A stretch of DNA of 64,000 nucleotides from NCBI GenBank assembly GCA_025618425.1, contig CM046838.1, forward strand, positions 2,725,715 through 2,789,714. Direction: 5' to 3'. The translations under genes and the position numbers were made by a program. Every line of letters starts with the position of its first letter. The stretch's first letter is position 1. The notes below the pieces were generated by a model. That model was given only the letters and a program-made list of their open reading frames with translations, was not told where the DNA came from and made no database searches. The DNA is from Heliocidaris tuberculata (lineage: Eukaryota; Echinodermata; Echinoidea; Camarodonta; Echinometridae). Below, one piece after another: positions 1-11,300 of the stretch.

Positions 1-604
1 AATTATTTCCTATTTTCCTTAAATTGGAAGTATTATGCTTTCAGGGCATGGGTGTCGATCCCGGGGGGGGGGGGGGATATATATTCCCCCACAAAATTTG
101 AGGGTTGGGATGGCCTGTATTATCATCCCCCAATATTTTTGTATGAAATAAATGAGAACTATGATACATTAACTTAAAACTAATAATCATCCAAACTCAT
201 TATGTTTGATCTTGAAATACCATCACATTCTTTAATGATTAGAAGTAAGGAAATAAGAAATGCCATAATTTCAATGCGAAAATATCGAAGAAGTTGTAAA
301 ATAAAACTTCATCTTCGAGCATTGAACAACAAACTGTCTATCTGCCTTCTTTTTCATGCCTTTGCAAATAATTTATAACACACATATTTGAATATCTTAT
401 ATATGTTATGATTATTATTATTTTGTTGTATTTGCCGTGACTTTAATGACAGAAAACCATTTTGGGATGCTCTAAAATGCAAGTTTATATAGATAGATTT
501 TTTGAAAAAGATACTTTTTTGTGAAGTGTTCACTTTCTATGTAAGTTGTATTGATGTTATTAGCTTTTTTTCGGGGGGGGGGGTCGTTGTGGCACCATTG
601 CACA

Positions 605-658
605 CAGGGGCGGCGCTACAGGGGGCAGGGGGCGGCCGCCCCTGTCATTTTTCGAGCG

Positions 659-694
<36 letters not shown>

Positions 695-870
695 AGAAGG
701 GGGCAAAAAGGAGAAAGAGAAGGGGAAATGAAGAAGAGAAGGCTAGGCCATGCAATTATGACATAACTGTTATAGTCCTATTTGTTATTTCAAGACCCTC
801 GACGTGCGACGTTGCTATACACGTCATTTTGCCCCCCCCCCCCCATTTAAATACCCTGGCGCCGCTCCTG
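605..870. mobile_element. hAT-type MITE with 8-bp target duplication
   Basis: The left end CAGGGGCGGCGCTACAGGG and the reverse complement of the right end (CAGGAGCGGCGCCAGGG) are near-identical terminal inverted repeats. Direct repeats ATTGCACA at 597-604 and 871-878 give the 8-bp target duplication typical of hAT transposons. The 266-bp body has an A run (662-689) and a C run (831-844) and no coding capacity. CAGGGGCG-type ends are common in hAT MITEs. Confidence 0.9.
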
Positions 871-1799
871 ATTGCACAGTCGGCCATGCAGGTGTTAGCA
901 AAAGTGCGCCAAAATAGGGATTTGGTCAATGAAACAGAATTTATTTTTTTCACGTTCTAATCAAAGATTACAACGTGTAGAACACCTTTCAGCAGTATTT
1001 CTTCCTGAAATTTATTATAAGTGGGTCATTTTTCTTCAAAAAGACCCGAAACTTTGATTATTGGTTATGCAGTGTGTAAAATGCAATACTGCGTTTTATT
1101 AAAGGTGTTTGCCAAACGGGTTGTTTAAGGCACTTCAAATTAAACATGCCTATTCCAGAATAGTTATTTTGAATAATGATAGAGTTTACAGGCGAACTCT
1201 TATTCCTCTCGAAAGTCTTCTTCTTTCGTGTGGTTGCCAACTTCTGTCAAGATCCAGGAATGCTGGTTGAGATCCAGTCTACAGTATCATCATCAAGTTC
1301 TTTTAAGCCTTCAGATCCATGGGGAGCCTGATAGATGCCGCAATTGGAGTAAAGTAATTTTGGATGAAAATATGGGGGGGGGGGGGGAGGGGGAATAGCA
1401 TTTTTTTTTTTCATGCGCGAAGATGGTCAACATTTCCGTCGATTTTCGCGCTGAAAATATCATGATCGCCTTTCTTATACTAAGTAGTTCATGCTTTACA
1501 CTGCTACCAAATTTGCCTGCTACTTTTTGCAACTTCTCGAGTAAGAACCCATTTTCCACCCGCATGTTCGCCTCTTTTTTCGCCTAAATCTTCCATGCGA
1601 TAGAAGCGCGCAGGCAAAGCACACACAGAAATGAATAACAGTTCATAATTATGAATACAGTAAGAAGCTTTAATCTTCTGGCCCTTTTTAGATGATGGGA
1701 CATGTCAGAAAGCAACTAATATCCAAACATATGGATTGCATTTCAATCTTTGGTCCAGTCTTCAGTGGTAGAACAATCGTCGGTCAAGAAGAGATTCCC

Positions 1800-1980
1800 A
1801 AGTGTTAAATCACCATTTAAAATGGCCGAGGAGTGACAACTTTTTCAAATTTGTAGATTAACACTTTTAACATGCTGGATACAACACTATAAAGGCTGAA
1901 TCCAGCAGTTTAAAAGAGCTGATCTACCATTTTGAAAAAGTTGTCACTCCTCGGCCCTTTTAAATGGTGATTTAACACTT
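1800..1980. repeat. Fold-back element with 50-bp inverted arms
   Basis: The arms at 1800-1849 and 1931-1980 are reverse complements with one mismatch, separated by 81 bases. Probably a MITE; no clear target duplication was seen. Confidence 0.88.
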
Positions 1981-2446
1981 AAGTTGTGGTGGTAAACAAA
2001 AGGTCTCTGTGTAGAAATTCTTCCACCAACCTCAAGACGAGTTTTAAATTCGTCCACTGCTGCCTAAATTGATCTGGTTTCTTTTTCAAACATCGTAGTT
2101 ACATTTTGGTGCAGTGCAAAGATGTTCAGTATTCTAAGGGATGCTCAACTTTTTTGCACTTTTTATATTCCGAGGAAATTGTTCTATTTTGTTATATTCT
2201 TCGTTTAAGGTAAGACTTATCATGTTATTATTAATAACCTTAAAGTGTAGATGTATATTAATGTTTGTGCAATTGCTGTATAAATAGAATAGGCTTCTGT
2301 TATGATGTAGGGTAAGATGCAGATCTGATATTGGTTTCCAATGTCCTTAAATGCTCCTATTTTGTATAAATAAATAATTGCTTGCTTCCAAGCCAGAATT
2401 CTTTTAACGACCCACACTTGTTAAACAAGTCGGGGAAATCCTTCAT

Positions 2447-2449
<3 letters not shown>

Positions 2450-2483
<34 letters not shown>

Positions 2484-2495
2484 GTGTGTGTGTGT
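2450..2495. repeat. (TG)n microsatellite
   Basis: About 22 TG dinucleotides with one CG interruption. Confidence 0.95.
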
Positions 2496-2630
2496 TTTGT
2501 TTTGTTTTAAATTAAAACGTGAATTTTTTCTTCTTTGAAAAATGCGCTGGGCTGTATATAGAGATTTTTTTTTATTTTCTTAAGTCCAAAAGGCAGGATT
2601 TAGCTCGCCTTTTGAGTGCATTATTTATTT

Positions 2631-2757
2631 TATCTATCTACACGTATCCCCTCCATCTATCTATCTTTCTATCTAGTAAATATCCATATATCTATTCATA
2701 CGTTCCTCTACCTATCTATTTATCTATCTGTCTGCCTATCTATAAAAATTATCTATT
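2631..2757. repeat. (CTAT)n-like degenerate microsatellite
   Basis: Repeated CTAT/ATCT tetranucleotides with interruptions. The open frames across it are artefacts of this composition. Confidence 0.85.
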
Positions 2758-4939
2758 CACCTGTATTCCTCTACATGTATATCTTTATAAAAAATACCTT
2801 TTTTCATATAAGCATGGTTTCTTATTTGTAATTAGTTTTTAATTTCTTTTTGATTAGTGAATAGACTGTGTATATTTTCCCTTTACTATTCGATTTTTTT
2901 CTTCAAGGCTTTGTAACTGTTTAGTTAGGACATATAGACCCATGATGGAGAGGGCGCGATTAATGACTGTCATGTAATCTAAAGTTTATACCAGTTGTTA
3001 ATAATTCATATAATTTTGAAACATTTGGAGAAAGTATGATTTGTATCGTAATTTGTCCAACACCAAACCAAGCTCTCAAAATGTTCTCTATCTATTTTTT
3101 TTTTTTTTTTTTTTTTTACAGACCCAATATTCTGAGTAATTCACAATGGCTTCAGTGAATATTTCAAGGCGAAGGCTTTTCAAAATAATTCACTCTTCTG
3201 ACAGTATGAACAATAGGGCAAATGACTTAAAATATGCATGGACTTTATCAGTCAGTATTATGATTTTGATAACTCGATATAGTACCTACAGGATTACCTC
3301 ATAAGATATCCGTATCAGTAAAAGTTTTAGTGATACAGGTACGTTTCTCTTTCGCAAAGTTATCAAGGCTACAGCGGGCGCTCTTTCATTAAAAAAAAAA
3401 ATCATTTAATAATTCATTTTATCAGTTAGCTGAATATTATTATTTTATTAGTATATGCATTATCAAAGTTTACTTTCAAGTAATGACATCATACATTGCA
3501 ATACATTGCAAATTTCTCATTATCACAAATATTTACAAGAGGGCGCCCCCCCCCCCCCCCCCCCCCCTTTAAGCCACTCTTACGTACCATATGCCTGGGC
3601 TTTAAGTTAACACCGTTTTCACTTTTTGATATTAAAGCGTAGAGATCGCATTATCAATTTTACGAAGTAGGAAAATCATTGTAATACGAGAAATATGTTA
3701 TTTCCCATTGCATTTTGGCAGCCAATCAGAAATCGGTATTTTAATGACGTTATAGGTATTTGAAAATATTTTCATTGGATCCTACAGATCTGAATACCTA
3801 TAGTCCCATCCTCTCAGTGAATATAAATTTTGGCGCACTTTCGAGGCATTCTGACCTACTGTGCACCGTTTCATCATCTATTATCAAGTTATGGCACTTT
3901 ATCACTAGTCAGTTTTTCATTGAACTTAACTACTTTGGAACATAGATGTGTATGATTATGCCCTCAGGAAATTTGAAGTAAACAACAACAACAACAAAAT
4001 TCATGTTGAATGCTCTGTAACATAGCCAATAGACCGGTTCTGTAATGTATACAAATTTATGTACACTTCTTCTCTGAGCACCTAGTGACGAGCTATTCCA
4101 TTAACCTGCTTTTTATAAATGAGCCTCAATGCTTGGAATCCAGTTTGCATACATTATTTGTTGCTATGTCCGGCAAGCCTCCGGCAAGCTTTCAGGTTGT
4201 CAAGAACAACCTTTGTTTGAAAGGTATGTATAAAATTTGCATACATTACCGAAGCGGTCTATTGCCTTGAAATTGCCATGAAACTGCCTTGAGATTGTCA
4301 ATAAACATGATAAATGTTACATATGGACTTTTGTCAAAATTTGTCAAAGTTGTGATTTTCTGAAGATGCATTAAAAATGAAGATCAAAACAAGATTTTGG
4401 TACATTATTTCTCTGAAATTGAATCAAATCTTTAAAGTTCATTGTGTGGTAGGCCTACCCTATATAGTTTGATTGGGTTTCTTTGATATCAAATGCAAAA
4501 TTGGTTGCATGTATAGGTGTTTAAAAAAAAATAGTTTAACACTTTTGATCACTAATAAATGAAGTTATGACAGAATGAGACTTTCACATTGTTCAGTGAA
4601 AGGATGTAAAACTTATCTTGGATAAGTTCTGTGAAATTTCTGTGATTAATGTTCTTAAATTGGTGCTATGAATATTTAATTAGATTTTCAGGTTTTTGAA
4701 AAATGAAGGCCTCAAAATATGTGTGTATCAGTAATAAAATTCAGAAAACGATAATACTATTGTGCATGGTACCTGTCATTTCTGCCAACCTTTTACTATT
4801 CAATGTCATTAATGATTCATGACTCTGGGTTAAAAGAGCAGCTCTGGAATTTCAGCTGCAAAGCACAATGACAATAATTGTTGGGCTCTGAATAACTACT
4901 GATACACACAAATTTTGTGGCCTTGACTGTTATAGGTGC

Positions 4940-5275
4940 AGTGCCCCCCCCCCCCTCCATTTCTTCAAGTACCTCAAAAGTGTTCCTTGTTTTTCTGAAA
5001 TTTAATGCTTTCTGATAACTGCCCCTTTTTCTACAAAAGTGCCCCATTTCCTTTCTAGAATGTGCCATTTCCCCTTCTGATAAGTGCCCCTTTTGAAAGA
5101 CTTGTACAATATTTGCTCCTTTCAAGTCTGCCCCTTTTGCTCTGTAATGAGTGCCCTTTCCCCAACTGATATGAGTGTATCTTTTCATATCTGATATCAA
5201 ATTAAATGTCACTTTTAACTTCTGATATCAAGTCCCCCCCCCCCCCATAGCCCTCCCCTTCCTCTTGTAATGAGC
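4940..5275. repeat. Degenerate GTGCCCCTTTT-type repeat
   Basis: Irregular units of roughly 30-40 bases contain GTGCCCC(TTTT) and TCTGATA words. An open frame on the minus strand across this stretch looks repeat-derived. Confidence 0.55.
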
Positions 5276-5321
5276 ACAACCCATTCTACTTACATTTCCC
5301 ACATTTTCCAAGGTCCTCCCC

Positions 5322-5375
5322 CCTGTGTGTGCGTGTGTGCGTGTGTGTGTGTGCGTGTTTGTGTATGTATGTATG
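5322..5375. repeat. (TG)n/(TGTA)n microsatellite
   Basis: TG repeats with CG interruptions passing into TGTA units. Confidence 0.9.
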
Positions 5376-5430
5376 ATTACTGTTTAAAAATATTTAAGTG
5401 TAATTTCAATTTATCAGTTTATATCAATTA

Positions 5431-5490
5431 TATCAATTTATATCAATCAGTAATATCAATTTATATCAATCAGTAATATCAATTTATAAG
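5431..5490. repeat. 23-bp tandem repeat (TATCAATTTATATCAATCAG family)
   Basis: The unit beginning TATCAATTTATATCAATCAG recurs at 5431 and 5454 with a partial third copy, just before the retrotransposon remnant. Confidence 0.85.
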
Positions 5491-5511
5491 TTTTCAATTT
5501 ATTTAATTGGA

Positions 5512-6399
5512 TTGCGACAAGTTCTGTTACAACATGACATTGATTATCATATTTATGCAGACGAAATTCAACTTATGATTTCCTTTAATTCTGATCAATC
5601 CGCTGCGGAAAGGGCCGTTCATCGCCTTGAATCTTGCATGGTTGATGTTCACGATTGGATGCTCGCACGTTCTCTAAAACTGAATTCAGATAAATGTGAA
5701 TTCCTTATATTTGGTTCTAAAGTGCAGCTTAGTAAAATTGATTTTATTGATTTTATTGATTGATTGATTTTCTGGCCACACAATTTATGTGTCACAAACT
5801 TGTCGCAATCTTGGTGTTATGTTTGACTCACATATGACAATGTCTAATCAAATTTCAAATATCTGCAGATCAGTTAGGTACCAATTACGTAATATCGGTT
5901 TTATTCGGAAATATTTGTCCAAGTCTGCCACTGAAAAGATAGTTCACGCCTTAATTTCCTCCCGTCTCGACTTTGGCAATGCCCTTCTGTTCAATTTACC
6001 CCAAAATCTGTTGTCCAAGCTCCAGAAGCTTCAAAATGCTGCGGCTCACATTGTTACTCTGTCCACCAAGCGTACCCATATCTCTCCTGTTTTGCAGTCG
6101 CTGCACTGGCTCCCTGTTAAACATCGCATTATTTTCAAAATTTTGTTGCTCACTTTTCACTGCGTTCACGGCTCTGCTCCCCAATACCTCTTCAATTAAA
6201 AATTACACCCCTCGCCAGATCTTTGCGCTTATCCACTTCCAGTTCTCTTGTGATTCCTAAAGTCGCAAAATCTTGGGGGGAAAGATCATTTGCCCACGCA
6301 TGTCCTAAATTATGGAATAGCCTTCCTGAAGACATCAAAAAGTGTATAACTTCTGATTCTTTTAAAAATCATGTAAAAACATTTCTGTTTAATTCTTAA
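5512..6399 (+). pseudogene. Decayed reverse-transcriptase C-terminal part of a CR1/L2-like non-LTR retrotransposon
   Basis: Three frames carry consecutive parts of the RT C-terminus. Segment 5512-5763 has the catalytic-box variant YADE (residues 15-18, where YADD is usual) followed by HDWMLARSLKLNSDKCEFLI. Segment 5789-6189 has LGVMFDSHMTM, SRLDFGNALLFNLP, KLQNAAAHIV and SLHWLPVKHRIIFKILLL. Segment 6223-6399 has SLVIPKVAKSWGERSFAHA, then LWNSLPEDIK, and ends in a stop at 6397. An ATTGATTT-type expansion at about 5737-5771 and a frameshift near 6220 break the frame. The endonuclease and most of the RT are missing. Dead copy; the family name is approximate. Confidence 0.9.
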
Positions 6400-6460
6400 T
6401 TAATTTCTACATGCGCCTTGAGCACTCCACAGAGTGGATTTGGCGCTATATAAGTTACAT

Positions 6461-6495
<35 letters not shown>
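6400..6495 (+). mobile_element. 3' tail of the CR1/L2-like element with (ATT)n
   Basis: After the stop codon a short 3' UTR contains TTTGGCGCTATATAAG and ends in an ATT microsatellite (6463-6494), as CR1/L2-type elements do. A very similar GGGCGCTATATAA tail ends the SINE near 46700. Confidence 0.82.
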
Positions 6496-6729
6496 AAGAA
6501 AATGGGCACGGACATGGAACAACACTGTGATAGTTGCATATCTGCTGCTGAATTTACCCCCCCCCTTTTTTTTTTCTCTCTCCTCATCATTATTTTCAAG
6601 CCCTTTCCCTCTTCTGAATTCATAAAGACGCCTGGTTTCCTTCCTGTTACAGTATTTCAGCCCCCTGGCCCTGGGTCATTTTCCCCAATTGGTTTGTACC
6701 CAGTCAATGCGTCAGTTTACCTCCCCAAA

Positions 6730-6789
6730 CTCTGTTGGGTAGGTAATAACTCTGTTGGGTAGGTAATAACTCTGTTGGGTAGGTAATAC
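6730..6789. repeat. Three tandem 20-bp units
   Basis: TCTGTTGGGTAGGTAATAAC occurs three times in a row. Confidence 0.97.
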
Positions 6790-6948
6790 TGGTATATGAT
6801 CGAATCTCTTTGTGGCGCCGTTACATCGCATATCGTACCATAGCATCGTACCCTGTTCTAAATCGGGAGAGTGTCTTATCTTCCCTTTTCACAATCTTTG
6901 ATTATACCAACACTATTAGACACTTTAGATTCAACTATACGTGACTTT

Positions 6949-7010
6949 ACAACCTACAAATCGTGTCCCAACTATAGCTATATATAGTTTGGACACGATT
7001 TGTAGGTTGT
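6949..7010. repeat. Hairpin with 28-bp arms
   Basis: The arms 6949-6976 and 6983-7010 are reverse complements with one mismatch and a 6-base loop. Confidence 0.93.
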
Positions 7011-7479
7011 AAGAAAATAATGATAATGATTTTTTTTGTTAAATCTCCTTTCCACTGCAACTGGGCCGATTTTAAACGAATATTTCCCCTATTTTACTTT
7101 ATTGAACATGTGGAAATGCTATATATTTAATCACACTTTTCCCCGTCAATTTGCGGCATTTTCTCCCAAGCTTCTTTCGAATCCTGGAACTGCCCCATGT
7201 GTGAATAGCAGTTGGCCCCGCTTGGGATTCTATTGAAATTCATATTCAAATTCAAATTTACTTCCACTTTAAAAAAACACACATTACAATAGTATTGACA
7301 ATTATACAACAACAAAAACTACTGTGCGTTGGGACAATTTCTCAGGCTCCACCGAGTTGCGGGGGCTATATACGAGCCGCTCGGTACATTCCGTTTTTTA
7401 GGAAGATTAACATCTGCTTGTGTATCATCGATGTTGCTCATTTTCTCTCAATCTTTCACCTCCTGAAATTATGTTATTC

Positions 7480-7981
7480 CGCCCTCTCTTTCTCACATCG
7501 AGCTCATCTTCTCCTCCTCTACCGCGGCCACCACTGCACCACGCGCAACACATAGCACACGGCCACCGATATACATGTATATAGATGCAAGCTATGGATG
7601 CAAGCTCGTGCCGCGCCGCGCCGCGCCGGATGCGCTAGCATAGCCTAGCAGCTGTGTGTACTACTACGGTACCGGTATACGTAGTACGTACGTGTAACTG
7701 AAAATTTCCTTGAACTTAACTAGAATGTTATGAGTGTTACGTAGACGTCGTCCGACGATTCAGATCAAACCTGTAGTCGTTCGTAGATGGGGAAGGCAAC
7801 CGAAATTACACTCAGGGAGGAGTTTTTTTTCAAAGTTGGAAGGTCACTGGACATTACACCAATGATAATGACACTGTAAATATTATATTGAAAGCTTATC
7901 TCGTCTTGTGGAATAATTTTTAGCAGGTTTTCTGCAGGAGGCTTTACACCAGCGGCAAGACGCATTCTCCACGGGAAGAAC
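7480..7981 (+). promoter_or_regulatory. Probable 5' flank and 5' UTR of CACHD1
   Basis: The stretch before the start codon is richer in CG than its surroundings, with a short CGCGC-type run near 7604-7630 and several CpGs at 7510-7560 and 7735-7755. No clear TATA box or initiator can be assigned, so the transcription start is unknown. No upstream ATG lies in frame after the TGA at 7889. The call rests on position and composition only. Confidence 0.4.
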
Positions 7982-8374
7982 ATGGCGTCGTCAAAGCGCA
8001 AGCCAGTGGTGTACACAGCTGCGATGCTGTGGCTGTGTTTTGCTCTTATTGTGTCGATCCAGGCTGAAAAAGCCAATAAATCCGCCAACCAACAGGAGGA
8101 CGAAGTCGATGGGAGCACCAAGGATGATCCCACTAACCCTAAAAAGAAGTTACCAGAGTTTCCGAATGGAGTTATCAAATTTAACAATCCAGATTTGTTG
8201 AAAGGGATATCGGGAGCTGGTCGATCGTCTACGGCGAATAAGCGGCAGGGCTATTCTGTTGTACAGGCGGAGTTCCGATCTGGAGTCACCACAAGTTTGG
8301 TAGATGAATCAAGGACGCTTGCTAAGAAATACAGTCAGATTATTGAAGAAGAGCTTGGATATACTGCAATGCAG
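7982..8374 (+). CDS. CACHD1: CACHD1 exon 1 (start codon, signal peptide, residues 1-131)
   Basis: The start codon has a strong context (AACATGG). An in-frame TGA lies at 7889-7891 with no ATG between, which supports this start. Residues 1-28 look like a signal peptide: basic n-region (SKRK), hydrophobic core ([12 protein letters not shown]), and a small-residue cleavage site near IQA-EK at residue 28. Residues 29 to about 95 form a charged, low-complexity linker with no counterpart that I recall in vertebrate CACHD1. From about residue 107 ([12 protein letters not shown], then [10 protein letters not shown]) it resembles the mature N-terminus of CACHD1. The exon ends in phase 0 at GCAG/GTTAGT. 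The open frame runs on past the donor, but that part is intronic. Confidence 0.93.
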
Positions 8375-11300
8375 GTTAGTTTCTTGTCATTTAGTATCAA
8401 ATTCAAAGTCAGTTCCAGTGGACAGGTGGAAGTACAGTAAGTATGGTGGTGGATCCAGTGTCCGAACACTTTTCAGAAAATCAACGATAGCAAATAAAAT
8501 ATCAAAGGAATATCTGTCAGACTTACATAATGAACATGATGAATGTTCATCCTACAGAAAAAGAAGTTGATGGAATTTGAAAAAGACAACGTAGATTTAG
8601 CCTAATACGATATTCCCTTCCGAGTGAACCCCTTCCCAATTTCCAACGACGCGGCGTTTTGGTCCCTTGAAAAAGGTACTGTATTTCCGAACGTGTGAAA
8701 CCTATGGGAAAAGGACACAACCTTTGTTTCAATAGTGTGGTTTTCATACGCGTAGTCCCGCGCGTATGAAAACCCATTTTAGGCGCTTAACTGTATACGT
8801 TCGGTAATACAATCCATGACTATTCCAATGAGAGGTCATCTCCAATAACCTCGCATAAGTGTGAGTGGTACCAATATAACAATACTATTTGCATGATTGG
8901 TACATAATACATAATACAATATTACAATATTAAGTTATTGCAATAATTATATTACAATAATACAATAATACAATATATTGGTACATAATACAATTGGTAC
9001 ATAACAGTATGCCAATTCCTCAGTTCCTAAAATACAATTTGCATATATAGACCCCTATATGTGCAGATAATTCATTTGAGACCAAGTAGGGCAATCCTAG
9101 GTTTTAGTGGTCTAAATTATTTCAGGTTGCGAACTTCAGCTTGTCTATTAAACCCTAACCCTAACCCACGCTGAATAAAGCAACCTGAAATAATTTAGAC
9201 CGCTATTAAACCCGGGGTGGTATTCTGAAAATTGTTGTAGCTTTTGTTGTATCTTCCGGAGATAATACCTCGCTAATATTGTTGTAAGTTGGTATTGTGA
9301 AAATTGTTTTAAGGAGATATTATCTATCTAAGGACCGCCTTTGTATTATCTTTGACACGCCCATTTTTTGACACTTTACCAATCAAGATGGATTTTATAT
9401 AGGTAGGTTAACCAATATGAGAACCCCTTATGTCAGGCATAAGGATGGGCTTTGCGCGTACATGTATATCTGGAGTACAAGGTTATCTTCAGATAAGCTT
9501 GTACATGATACATACCGGTAAGTGGCTTACTCCATAATAGTTTTCATGTGTGAATAGGCTTCAATAGCTTTTATGTGTATCAACGGGCCTTTTTCCAGTC
9601 TAGATCATTCATACATGGGAGGAAAATAATTATTCAAAATTTCACTTTCAACTCTGAATCTCCAAGTTTGTGGCAAAGTTAATGTAGAGTTGAATCCCCA
9701 TGTACATGTAGGTAATCTGGCAAATTTAAGAAAATTAAATCTTGCTTAGAGCAATTTTGCTGTCTGTTTTTGACTGAGCACTGCAACAGTGAATCTTGGA
9801 CACAGTCCCACATAGTGGGGTCGGGCTAACTAGGCACTAGGGTGAACTTGGCACTGCGCATTGACTATGTTTCGAGAGTTGAAGTCCATGCTACACACCG
9901 TACCTTTCTATAGCCTTAAATATCATGTTTTGTACAATTTTACCTCTTAAAATTTTTAATGTTTCTTCTTTGATAATCATTTTAAACATTGATATCAAAT
10001 AATTTTGAATTTAAGTGTGTTGAAATGTGTAATTAATGTAAAATTCAACACAAGTCTTTGCAATCAGTTATACTCTCTGGGCTAACTCGCCGCTATTTTC
10101 TGCCAAGGCGGAGTTCGCCCTAGTGCCGAGTTAGCTCGGATCCTTCTATTTGTGTATTTTACTTTATGGCGGCAACGACGTGCCTTTACTTACTTACTTG
10201 TAGCTTTCACTGTGCGATTAGCATTAAAAAGACAATGAGATTGACAAGGAATATGCTATAGATGAGTGTAGTGCAAGGCAGTGCAACGCTTAGCTGTTCC
10301 GACGCAACATGCTAAATTTAATTGTGCTAATATCTTGCACACGACACTGCAGTCTATACTGCTGTCAGTGATATACATTGTATGTAAACCAGAAATGTTT
10401 GCGACATAAAACTTTTGCAATTTGTAAAGGATAGCAATTGTTACATGAAGAAACTTTCGTAATTTGCAAAAATGATAATGAATTAGTGATTTCACGAATC
10501 TGAACCACTCTCAAAATTTGCGAACATTAAATGATGCTCGCGAAAGTTTATGGTTATACAGTACATGTATCCAACAATGTGAGTACACACTTAACAAAAA
10601 GTTGAATACTCAAATATCATGAATGTATTCTAAAGTGGTATTAAAAACACAAGCCTTAAAAGCAATGATAAAGTCGACATTCTTGGATACATCTGTACAG
10701 GTATACAAAATACAATTCTATATATATGGAAAAAAGTGTAGCAAATTAAGGATATTTGTGGAAAAAGTGTGGAAAGAAAAGTGAGTACACCCTCTATTAC
10801 ATGTTTAGTCACATTGCAATTAATGTCAAGTTCAAATAAATGTAAAATTTTTGTATAGCCATCATTGTTTCTAAGCCCTACATCATTTGTTATCAGAGTA
10901 GAGTTGACCAATATTACTTACAACATGTATGTCTGTGATTGCATGCTGTTCCTCTCGTCGGCTACAAGAGTTTCAGGGGGGGGGGGGGAGGGTGTTAAAT
11001 GTAGGACTTTTTTGTTCCTCCAGTTTTTCATTAAATACTGTATAGAATGCCCCAGTGGAGCTTCATTGGTTTTTTATTTGGCATACTAGTACATGTAACT
11101 CCAACCTACATGTATCCACCTGTAACTTCTTCAGAAAGGCATTTTCTGTTTAAAATATACATGTAACTAGCAATCACTGTCATTCTGAAATACAACTTTT
11201 ATGACCAAGCACTCACAAGGAGAATTTCCTTCAGGATGACATGTACATGTACAGTTTGTATGTGTATTCCAATGTAAAACCCATAGAGAATCTACACACA

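Larger units (their letters stand above)
1..5430. other. Intergenic stretch with no recognisable gene
   Basis: I see no protein-coding exon with homology here. It holds a hAT-type MITE (605-870), a hairpin element (1800-1980), TG and CTAT microsatellites, a 22-base C run (3546-3567) and a pyrimidine-rich degenerate repeat (about 4940-5275). Short open frames are compositional. Confidence 0.7.

Noticed and set aside
502..960. 152-codon frame near the left end
   Set aside because: It crosses G, A and C homopolymers of a hAT MITE and has no domain; the Lys run is the A run.
4817..5212. 131-codon minus-strand frame
   Set aside because: Looks like translated degenerate GTGCCCC repeats; no domain recognised.
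8375..8440. Continuation of the exon 1 frame past 8374 as coding
   Set aside because: A good GTTAGT donor at 8375 and exact phase joining with exon 2 give the CACHD1 homology; the extension has no match.
9150..9167. Chromosome end or true telomere
   Set aside because: Only about three CCCTAA units in a hairpin loop, with gene sequence on both sides.
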